Below, in pieces: positions 7,780 to 13,699 of a stretch of DNA of 16,758 nt; positions within the stretch are counted from its first letter, which is position 1; each line of letters starts with the position of its first letter. The notes under the pieces were generated by a model. It was not told the origin of the DNA. It searched no databases and was given only the letters and a program-made list of their open reading frames with translations. Location: the NCBI GenBank assembly GCA_035606335.1, contig DATNFP010000156.1:1-16758 (forward strand), in the 5' to 3' direction. A program made the position numbers and the translations under genes. This stretch comes from DATNFP01 sp035606335. Its GTDB lineage: Bacteria > Bacteroidota > Bacteroidia > Chitinophagales > Chitinophagaceae.

Positions 7780-7935
7780 ATGAGGTCTATATTATACGTT
7801 ATTGCAGTTATTTTAATAATTGGATGGCTATTAGGAGTATTTGTTTATAGTGCAAAAGGGCTAATTCATATTTTACTTGTTTTGGCTATAATTGCATTGT
7901 TACTGGGATTTATCAGAAAAGGCACTATAGATTAG
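7780..7935 (+). CDS. lmo0937-family small membrane protein (51 aa)
   Basis: ATG 7780 to TAG 7935 encodes 51 residues: MRSILYVIAVILIIGWLLGV, FVYSAKGLIHILLVLAIIAL, LLGFIRKGTID. Two hydrophobic helices (about 3-22 and 28-44) flank a short polar turn (YSAKGLIH), and the basic tail RK follows. The 'ILYxIAVILIIxWLLGxF...GLIHILLVIAIIxLLxxxI' pattern is characteristic of the lmo0937 family of tiny membrane proteins. These are widespread in soil Bacteroidota and Proteobacteria and often sit among stress genes. Function is unknown. The gene is alone on its strand between the oxidoreductase and the response regulator, which converges on it. Confidence 0.85.
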   Translation: MRSILYVIAVILIIGWLLGVFVYSAKGLIHILLVLAIIALLLGFIRKGTID

Positions 7936-8016
7936 CTACTTTGCATAGGCCACATTTTATGAAATAGTAGATTGACAAATTCTTTAAGGATTGAATTGTT
8001 TTAAGATGCTGAAATA

Positions 8017-8391
8017 CTATTGCTTTACTCTTAGTACCGTTGTTTCAGAAAATTGCCTGTCGAGATCTACAAGGCTGATAGGTTTTTCAATTACACGGAA
8101 ATGAGCATTTGCAGGCATTTCAGGAACAGTAGGGTGAAAGGCGCTGATCAAAACAATAAAAAGATCCGGATGCTCAATAGCTAATTGTGGCGCTGCATTC
8201 CAGCCCACCCCATCGGGTAGATTGTTATCCAGAAAAACTATATCAGGTTGTAAAGACTTTAGGAAAGAAATGCCTTCTTCAAGCGTATGAGACAAGTATA
8301 CTTCGGATCCCTTACGGAGAAAGTAACTTTTAAGCAACAAACATAAATCAATCTCATCATCTATAATCAATACTTTTCTTCGCTCTGGCAT
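8017..8391 (-). CDS. Receiver-only response regulator
   Basis: This 124-residue protein is a single CheY-like receiver domain with no output domain. The active site is complete: acidic pair D11/D12 (KVLIIDDEID), phospho-acceptor D55 (DIVFLDNNLPDG), S83 in the switch position (VLISAFHP) and K103 (RVIEKP). The N-terminus MPERRKVLIIDDE and the IEKPI end are ordinary for the family. With no DNA-binding domain it must act through a protein partner or a phosphorelay. No histidine kinase is encoded in the window. It is monocistronic, with its own promoter about 40 bp upstream. Confidence 0.92.
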   Translation of the reverse strand: MPERRKVLIIDDEIDLCLLLKSYFLRKGSEVYLSHTLEEGISFLKSLQPDIVFLDNNLPDGVGWNAAPQLAIEHPDLFIVLISAFHPTVPEMPANAHFRVIEKPISLVDLDRQFSETTVLRVKQ

Positions 8392-8432
8392 AATGTCACG
8401 TTGTTAATTTTTTGGATTTGCCTGATTTTATG

Positions 8433-8463
8433 CAAAGTAAAAACTACAACTGTTTTTTGCAAT
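8433..8463 (-). promoter_or_regulatory. Promoter of the receiver-only gene (ATTG-N19-TTACTTTG)
   Basis: Read on the minus strand, ATTG (8463-8460) is followed after 19 nt by TTACTTTG (8440-8433). This fits the Bacteroidota -33 TTTG and -7 TAnnTTTG consensus with one change in each and ideal spacing. The predicted transcript start is about 35 nt before the ATG of the receiver at 8391. Confidence 0.6.
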
Positions 8464-8634
8464 TAATAGATCAAAAAAACCAAGCTGGCGGTCTTCAATG
8501 GGGATAACTTGTACAAATCAATAATAGTTGTTCCAATTATTCCGTATGCTCTTATGCAATTGATGACCCACAAATATCAAAGCGACAAAAAATGTACCAC
8601 AATTCATTATTTTCAGTAATGTAGCTATAAAACG
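8464..8634. other. Intergenic region between the two receiver genes
   Basis: After the promoter of the downstream receiver gene, this stretch up to the stop codon of the Rcp1-like gene holds no ORF. It has no convincing terminator; CATTA...TAATG near 8605-8619 is only a 5-bp stem. Nothing else is seen. Confidence 0.35.
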
Positions 8635-9069
8635 TCAGCTATGTAGCCCAATGCTTGAAGTATGGGTCCAATAGCTCCTTAAAGCAGCTACCGTTTTTAT
8701 AAGGCTTTCAAAGCTATTAGGCTTTGTAATATATGAATTTGCACCCAATTCGTAACAGCGACGCATTTCCTGTTCGTTGTTTGTGGTACTGAAGATCACT
8801 ACCGGTATTTTTTTAAAATCCGGATGCTGTTTAAGCTCTTTTAATACCTCACGCCCATCCTTTTTAGGCATATTCAAATCTAATAAGATAAAACTGGGGA
8901 AGGTTTTATTTGAAGTCTGACTATTTATATTGTTCAAATATTCAATCACCTCGACCCCATTTTCTACAAACTGCAGTTTGTCAGTAAACCCATTTTCTTC
9001 AAATGCAGCTTGCAAAAGGAAGCGATCATCTGCGTCATCTTCGGCAATTAAAATAAAAAAATCCTCCAT
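8635..9069 (-). CDS. Receiver-only response regulator, Rcp1-like
   Basis: This 144-residue single receiver domain belongs to the Rcp1-like subgroup, marked by the insertion before strand 3 (NINSQTSNKTFPSF) and the ILLDLNMPKKDGREVL...IPVVIFSTT block. The phosphorylation site is complete: D11/D12 (LIAEDDADD), D64, S94/T95 and K116 (YITKPNSF). Rcp1-type proteins are partners of phytochrome-like or other hybrid kinases; none is encoded here. There is no output domain, so it must signal through protein contacts or a relay. It is separated from the other receiver gene by 243 bp, and the two sequences are clearly different, so they are not a recent duplication. Confidence 0.92.
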   Translation of the reverse strand: MEDFFILIAEDDADDRFLLQAAFEENGFTDKLQFVENGVEVIEYLNNINSQTSNKTFPSFILLDLNMPKKDGREVLKELKQHPDFKKIPVVIFSTTNNEQEMRRCYELGANSYITKPNSFESLIKTVAALRSYWTHTSSIGLHS

Positions 9070-9095
9070 GCTCTTTTGTCTCTGATAAAATTACA

Positions 9096-9103
9096 CAAAG
9101 TAA
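9096..9103 (-). promoter_or_regulatory. -7 element (TTACTTTG) of the Rcp1-like gene
   Basis: On the minus strand TTACTTTG (9103-9096) lies 26 bp before the ATG at 9069. It is one base off the TAnnTTTG consensus and identical to the -7 element of the neighbouring receiver gene; both sit in a TTTACTTTGyrTAA context. No clear -33 TTTG is found 17-23 bp upstream. Confidence 0.45.
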
Positions 9104-9355
9104 AGGGCAGTAACAATATGATTAGGACATTTAATTAAATATATTAACTATTAATATATAGTAAATATAAATATCCATTTGTCTTTTTATAAAATTAAAT
9201 ATTGTCTTTATTAAAAATAACGGTTGTTAAATCTTTAGTTTTTTGCATTAGCAGCTTTTAAAATATTATATTTTAATATATTAATTATTTACAATGCTGG
9301 CATAGTTTTTTAACTCATTCTATTACATTTCTAATTTAAAAAAATACCAATCATT
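9104..9355. other. Very AT-rich promoter region of the stress-like block
   Basis: This divergent spacer is almost wholly A/T, with long A- and T-runs and TATATTAA-type repeats. It contains an inverted repeat TTAAAATAT-T-ATATTTTAA at 9258-9276 with perfect 9-bp arms. It must hold the promoter of the Q/N-rich protein gene, but no TAnnTTTG element stands out, so an alternative sigma factor or a diverged promoter is possible. No ORF is credible here. Confidence 0.4.
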
Positions 9356-9790
9356 ATGGACAAGCAAAATCAAAACCAGCCAAATCAACAAGGCGGTCAA
9401 TCACAACAGGGCAATCAGCCAAATCGTTCAAATGAACAACAGAACGATAAAATGAAAACCGGTTCATCTGAAAACGATCAAAGAGGTTCATCTGAAAACG
9501 ATCAAAAAGGCTCTACAGGCTCAACTCAACAAACAGGTTCTGGCAGCCAGCAAGCTAGTCAGGGCGGCCAGGGCGGTTATAGTACAGATCCTGAAAGACA
9601 ACAAACAAACAGAGAAAACAAGGAAATGCACGAAGATCGCGATTCAGACAATCAGGATGCAGATCGCGAAGAAACTTCAACTGACGAAGATCTGGATTTA
9701 GATGAAGAAAATAGCAGGACCAAAACTAATGACCAATCTTCAAATACCCGCAATCAAAGCGATCGTGAAAAGGGCTCTGAAAGGAAATAG
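9356..9790 (+). CDS. Intrinsically disordered Q/N/S/D/E-rich hydrophilin-like protein
   Basis: This 144-residue protein is wholly hydrophilic: it has no Ile, Val, Phe, Trp or Cys, one Tyr and two Leu. Residues 1-75 are rich in Gln, Asn, Gly and Ser (prion-like composition). Residues 80-144 are rich in Asp, Glu, Arg, Lys and Thr. A tandem octapeptide GSSENDQR/GSSENDQK is encoded by a 24-bp duplication. There is no signal peptide, so it is probably cytoplasmic. Such composition is typical of hydrophilins and other desiccation- or osmotic-stress proteins of soil bacteria, but composition alone cannot prove that role. The next gene starts 3 bp after its stop, so the two form an operon. Confidence 0.7.
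   Translation: MDKQNQNQPNQQGGQSQQGNQPNRSNEQQNDKMKTGSSENDQRGSSENDQKGSTGSTQQTGSGSQQASQGGQGGYSTDPERQQTNRENKEMHEDRDSDNQDADREETSTDEDLDLDEENSRTKTNDQSSNTRNQSDREKGSERK
9461..9508 (+). repeat. 24-bp tandem duplication inside the Q/N-rich gene
   Basis: Two head-to-tail copies of a 24-bp unit (9461-9484 and 9485-9508) start GGTTCATCTGAAAACGATCA and differ at one base near their ends (AAAGA against AAAAA). They encode GSSENDQR and GSSENDQK. The near-identity indicates a recent in-frame duplication. Confidence 0.9.
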
Positions 9791-9793
9791 GCA

Positions 9794-10018
9794 ATGAAAA
9801 ACAGAAAGACTATTTGGAAGGTGATCAGCGACATGCTCCAAAACAAAAAAGCTGACAAGTTTGCTCCTATGATCTTTCCCAAAGGAGATGAGCAAGTATA
9901 TCATGTGGAAAATGCAATGACCGATAGAAATGAATTTTATCAAAATAGACATCTTCCTGAAGATATGACTGTAAAAGAGGCTGCACATGATGAATTGCCA
10001 CAAATCCAATACTGTTAA
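9794..10018 (+). CDS. Hypothetical protein (74 aa), coupled to the Q/N-rich gene
   Basis: ATG 9794 lies 3 bp after the TAG of the previous gene, and AGGAAA just before that stop can serve as a ribosome-binding site, so translation is probably coupled. The protein MKNRKTIWKVISDMLQNKKA...LPQIQYC is charged, without membrane segment or signal peptide, and ends in Cys. I do not recognise a domain. Its position in the operon and the terminator 67 bp after its stop support a real gene. The opposite-strand frame over the same DNA (9740-10063) has no such support. Confidence 0.6.
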   Translation: MKNRKTIWKVISDMLQNKKADKFAPMIFPKGDEQVYHVENAMTDRNEFYQNRHLPEDMTVKEAAHDELPQIQYC

Positions 10019-10085
10019 ATAAAAAATGCCGATCAAAAATTTAAGCTGGTGAAATAGATCCATAAAAATTCATCAGTAAAATAAT

Positions 10086-10139
10086 CCCGGTTGTTCAGCG
10101 AAATAACTTAGATATTTCGCCAAATGGCCGGGTTTGTTA
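10086..10139 (+). terminator. Two-part hairpin terminator after the Q/N-rich operon
   Basis: CCCGG (10086-10090) pairs with CCGGG (10128-10132). Inside this outer stem, GCGAAATA (10098-10105) pairs with TATTTCGC (10113-10120) around a 7-nt loop. A T-rich tail (TTTGTTATTATTTT) follows. The GC-rich outer stem with the U-rich tail fits an intrinsic terminator. Confidence 0.75.
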
Positions 10140-10220
10140 TTATTTTATTATATCACGAATCTCCTCTACTATCTAACGCTGTGGAATATTATTATCGTAA
10201 GGCAATAAAATCTGTTATAT

Positions 10221-11177
10221 ATGAAAAAATCACGGTCTTCAAATTCTAAAAAAAGTGCTTCAGCTAAAGGGAAAAAATCGTTATCAAAGAGCGCAACAGC
10301 TCCTGCTAAACGTCCTTCGGGGAAAACGCATACAGTAACTAGTAAAACCAGTAAAAAGAGTGCTACAAGCAAACGTACCGCAAGTAAAAGTACAGCTGCG
10401 CCCAAACGTAAATCCTTAACTACGCGTTCTTCGAAGAAAAGTGTTTCCAAGCCACGTATTTCTCAAGTTCGTTCATCCAAAACAAAAAAAGTACAATCAG
10501 GTAGTCGTAAAGCAGCAGTTAAACAGCTGACGTCTTCTGAGGGATTGGAGAGAGTGTTTAAGGATTGCCTAAAAGATATTTACTATGCAGAAAAACAATT
10601 AGTAAAGGCACTCAAAAAAATGTCTAAGGCTTCAGCCAATGGAGAGCTTAACGGAGCATTCGATACACATATGCAGGAAACAGAGGTGCATGTTGAAAAA
10701 CTAGATGAAATATTTGAATTGCTGGAAATGCGTGCCCAGGGTAAAAAGTGTCCAGCTATGGATGGCCTCATAGAAGAAGCAAATGAACAAATACAGGAAT
10801 TTGCCAAAGGGCCCGCTCTTGATGCAGCATTGATTGTTTGTGCACAAAAAATAGAACACTATGAAATAGCTGCCTATGGTTCTCTTAGAACGTTTGCTGC
10901 CACATTGCACCACAATGGTGCTTTGGAATTATTTGAAGAAATATTGGAAGAAGAATTAAATACGGATAAGAAATTGACACTAATTTCTCAAATCGTAAAC
11001 GGTGAAGCTTATCCGGAAGACGAAGATACAGAAGATGAGGATGCTGATGAAGAAATGAATGATGAAGATGAAATTGATGAAGATGATAATGATATTATAG
11101 GTATTGAAATAATAAATGTAGAATACGGGGATAGTGACAATAACAAAGAAAATAGCGATAATAATGGGCTACTGTAA
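10221..11177 (+). CDS. DUF892 (YciE/YciF-like) ferritin-fold protein with basic N-tail and acidic C-tail
   Basis: This 318-residue protein has three parts. Residues 1-101 are almost only K, S, R, T, A and P (AKRPSGK, PKRKS and KKSVSKP motifs), like histone H1 or Hc1 tails. Residues 102-262 are a DUF892 four-helix domain of the ferritin-like superfamily: LERVFKDCLKDIYYAEKQL, HMQETEVHVEKLDEIF, AQKIEHYEIAAYGSL and LFEEILEEELNTDKKL. Probable metal-site residues are E124, E153, H157, E212, E215 and E243/E244. Residues 265-318 are dominated by Asp and Glu. YciE/YciF are stress-induced in enterobacteria, and the fold suggests a di-iron site. The basic tail suggests nucleic-acid binding, as in Dps (inference). 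It has its own transcription unit between two terminators; no standard -7 element was found upstream. Confidence 0.88.
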   Translation: MKKSRSSNSKKSASAKGKKSLSKSATAPAKRPSGKTHTVTSKTSKKSATSKRTASKSTAAPKRKSLTTRSSKKSVSKPRISQVRSSKTKKVQSGSRKAAVKQLTSSEGLERVFKDCLKDIYYAEKQLVKALKKMSKASANGELNGAFDTHMQETEVHVEKLDEIFELLEMRAQGKKCPAMDGLIEEANEQIQEFAKGPALDAALIVCAQKIEHYEIAAYGSLRTFAATLHHNGALELFEEILEEELNTDKKLTLISQIVNGEAYPEDEDTEDEDADEEMNDEDEIDEDDNDIIGIEIINVEYGDSDNNKENSDNNGLL

Positions 11178-11197
11178 ATAATGCTTCACGAAAAAGT

Positions 11198-11224
11198 AAA
11201 GGGTGGTATAGCTACCCTTTTTTT
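11198..11224 (+). terminator. Intrinsic terminator after the DUF892 gene
   Basis: AAAGGGT (11198-11204) and ACCCTTT (11214-11220) form a 7-bp stem around a 9-nt loop, followed by TTTT to 11224. It lies about 20 bp after the stop codon at 11177 and before the methyltransferase gene. Confidence 0.85.
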
Positions 11225-11264
11225 ATATACAGCCGTTTGCCTTAACTTGTAACAAACATATATT

Positions 11265-12062
11265 GTGGAGAAAGCAAACGAATATTTAGAAATCAATAAA
11301 AAATTGTGGAATGAGAAAACTAAGTATCATAAAGGTTCTGCTTTTTATGATCTGCAAGGGTTTATTGAAGGCAAATCATCTTTAAACAGCATAGAAAAAA
11401 GCTTACTGGGCGACGTTAGTGGAAAATCAATATTGCATTTACAATGCCATTTTGGTCTTGATTCATTGTCATTAGCAAGAGAAGGTGCAAATGTAACAGG
11501 TGTAGATATTTCAGACGAAGCAATAGGAATTGCGCGGCAACTAGCCACAGATTTACATCTTGGGGCAGAGTTTATTTGCTGCAACGTGTACGATCTTCCG
11601 CAGTTTTTAAATAGGCAGTTTGATATTATATACACATCATATGGCGTTTTAGGATGGCTTCCGGATATGAATGAATGGGCACAGCTAATCAGTCGATATT
11701 TGAAAAAGAACGGCAATTTCGTTTTGGTAGAATTTCATCCCGTTGTATGGATGTTCGATTATGACTTTGCGAGTGTCGCATATTCCTATTTTAACAAAGA
11801 GACAATAGAGGAGGAGGAAACAGGAACTTACGCAGATCGCAATGCGCCGGTAAAGTTAAAATCTATTTCCTGGAACCATAATATTGCAGAAGTTTTGCAA
11901 AGCCTTTTAAATAATGGGTTGAGGATAAATATATTCCAGGAGTTTGATTATTCACCCTACAATTGTTTTAATAATCTAGTGGAAGTGGTCCCTGGCAAGT
12001 ACCAGATAAAGGGAGTTGAAGAAAAGCTACCAATGGTTTATGCTATAAAAGCAATTAAGTAA
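11265..12062 (+). CDS. Class I SAM-dependent methyltransferase
   Basis: This 265-residue protein starts at GTG 11265; no in-frame ATG exists before the SAM site, and MEKANEYLEINKKLWNEKTK is the expected N-terminus of the family. Motif I is ILHLQCHFGLDSLSLA (about 56-71), with the acidic D81 ending strand 2 in VTGVDIS. Motif II is the FDIIYTSYGVLGWLPDM region and motif III is NGNFVLVEFHP. The fold is of the Methyltransf_11/25 type. The target cannot be told: relatives in Bacteroidota are annotated only as methyltransferases, and the long C-terminal part (about 150-265) presumably binds substrate. The gene is 38 bp upstream of the ligase gene but unrelated to it in known function, taking the place where the exonuclease of the ligase system is often found. 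Confidence 0.9.
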   Translation: MEKANEYLEINKKLWNEKTKYHKGSAFYDLQGFIEGKSSLNSIEKSLLGDVSGKSILHLQCHFGLDSLSLAREGANVTGVDISDEAIGIARQLATDLHLGAEFICCNVYDLPQFLNRQFDIIYTSYGVLGWLPDMNEWAQLISRYLKKNGNFVLVEFHPVVWMFDYDFASVAYSYFNKETIEEEETGTYADRNAPVKLKSISWNHNIAEVLQSLLNNGLRINIFQEFDYSPYNCFNNLVEVVPGKYQIKGVEEKLPMVYAIKAIK

Positions 12063-12100
12063 TAATATTATTAGCAATTTTCTTGTAATCATGCAATATC

Positions 12101-13699
12101 ATGCAGCGTTTTGCGCAACTGATCGAGGACTTAAATAATACAACTAAAACAAACGATAAGCGTGATGCATTGGTGCAATATTTTAAAGAAGCTCCCGATG
12201 CTGATAAACTTTGGCTCGTAGCGTTATTCACTGGCCGCAGACCAAGGCGCATCGTGAATTCTACTTTGCTTGCAGAGTGGTGTATGGAATTTGCGGGTAT
12301 TGAACAATGGCTTTTTTATGAAAGTTATGGCACGGTAGGAGATCTTGCCGAAACTATGTCGCTTATATTGCCACCACCTGTAGAAATAGAGAAGTCATTA
12401 TCGCTGAGTGATATGATGCTGCAATTGAAAAGATTGCAAACTGCTGATGAGAATGATAAGAAAAGTTTTATTCTGCAGCAATGGAAACAATTCTCGCGTA
12501 GCGCAAACTTTGTATTTAATAAACTTATTACTGGTGGGTTCAGGATCGGAGTATCACAAAATATTGTGATACAGGCATTAGCTGTTTATGTCGGTAAGGA
12601 ATCGCAGGAAGTAGCGCATTTAATAAGTGGCAACTGGGATCCGTTTACTATATCGTTTGCCGATCTTATTCATGAGAGTGTAGTGGTGGTAGATGATTCT
12701 AAGCTATATCCCTTTTATCTGGCTTATGCGTTAGAAGGTGATGTTCTTGATTTAGGAATGCCTGCAGAATGGCAAATAGAATGGAAGTGGGATGGCATCA
12801 GAGGACAATTGATCAAAAGAGGAGGGAGCTTATATTTATGGTCAAGAGGTGAAGAATTGATTACAGATAAATTTCCCGAAATAGAAAGTTTACTGCCATT
12901 ATTACCTGATGGAATTGTGATGGATGGCGAAGTGCTTTCGTACAGAAATGGAATGCCTATCTCATTTCAATATCTGCAAACGCGTATCACACGCAAGAAG
13001 GTAAATAAAAAACAATTGGAAGATGCCCCGGTAGTATTTATGGTTTATGATCTACTGGAATATAGGGGTGAAGATATTCGCTCCAGATCTATGGAAGAAA
13101 GAAGGGGCTTATTGGAACAATTAGTGGAAAGTATAAATAGTCCTTATCTCGTGTTATCGCCAATTGTAGAATTTACAAATTGGGAAGAATTGCAGGAATT
13201 ATTATCTACAGCTCGTGAAAAAGGATGTGAAGGATTTATGCTGAAAAGAAAGTCATCATTATATCAGGCTGGGAGAAGACGTGGTGATTGGTGGAAATGG
13301 AAAATAGAACCCTTAAGTGTGGATGCTGTAATGTTGTATGCACAAAAAGGGCATGGCAAAAGAGGTAATCTATATACAGATTATACATTTGCAGTTCGTG
13401 ATGGACAGCAATTAGTGCCTTTTGCAAAAGCATACTCAGGACTTACGGATAAGGAAATAGCGGTAGTGGATAAATTTATTCGTCAGAATAGTATAGAGCA
13501 GTTTGGTCCGGTCAGAACAGTAAAGCCTGAACTGGTTTTTGAAATTGCTTTTGAAGGCATAGCGGCATCTAATAGACATAAGTCGGGTGTTGCTGTGCGT
13601 TTTCCTCGCATTCTAAGATGGCGCATAGATAAAAGCGCCAATGAAATAAATACGCTGGAAGAGTTAAAACAATTATTACAGCAATACGGAAAAACTTAA
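12101..13699 (+). CDS. ATP-dependent DNA ligase, ligase-associated DNA-damage-response type
   Basis: This 532-residue protein has an N-terminal helical DNA-binding domain (about 1-190), the nucleotidyltransferase domain (about 220-405) and an OB-fold C-terminus. Motif I E-W-K229-W-D-G carries the lysine that is adenylated. Other motifs are LWSRGEE (III), VMDGE (D275, E277; IIIa), EGFMLKR (E377; IV) and WWKWK (K399, K401; V). The N-terminus MQRFAQLIEDLNNTTKTNDK matches the 'cisplatin damage response' ligase family, which seals nicks alongside an Lhr-like helicase, an MBL exonuclease and PdeM. Only the helicase is present here; its ATG overlaps this gene's stop (TAATG), so the two are translationally coupled. 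It is additional to the NAD-dependent LigA expected elsewhere. Confidence 0.94.
   Translation: MQRFAQLIEDLNNTTKTNDKRDALVQYFKEAPDADKLWLVALFTGRRPRRIVNSTLLAEWCMEFAGIEQWLFYESYGTVGDLAETMSLILPPPVEIEKSLSLSDMMLQLKRLQTADENDKKSFILQQWKQFSRSANFVFNKLITGGFRIGVSQNIVIQALAVYVGKESQEVAHLISGNWDPFTISFADLIHESVVVVDDSKLYPFYLAYALEGDVLDLGMPAEWQIEWKWDGIRGQLIKRGGSLYLWSRGEELITDKFPEIESLLPLLPDGIVMDGEVLSYRNGMPISFQYLQTRITRKKVNKKQLEDAPVVFMVYDLLEYRGEDIRSRSMEERRGLLEQLVESINSPYLVLSPIVEFTNWEELQELLSTAREKGCEGFMLKRKSSLYQAGRRRGDWWKWKIEPLSVDAVMLYAQKGHGKRGNLYTDYTFAVRDGQQLVPFAKAYSGLTDKEIAVVDKFIRQNSIEQFGPVRTVKPELVFEIAFEGIAASNRHKSGVAVRFPRILRWRIDKSANEINTLEELKQLLQQYGKT

Noticed and set aside
7936..7970. CTACT...AGTAG inverted repeat after the lmo0937-like gene as a terminator
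   Set aside because: Five-base arms, a long loop and no T-run.
9740..10063. Minus-strand ORF opposite the 74-codon gene
   Set aside because: It crosses two plus-strand genes that have coupled starts and a terminator, and has no visible promoter or family signature of its own.
10169..10450. Minus-strand ORF with a hydrophobic protein
   Set aside because: It is the antisense shadow of the K/S-rich tail of the DUF892 gene: Lys and Ser codons read backwards give Phe, Leu and Arg.
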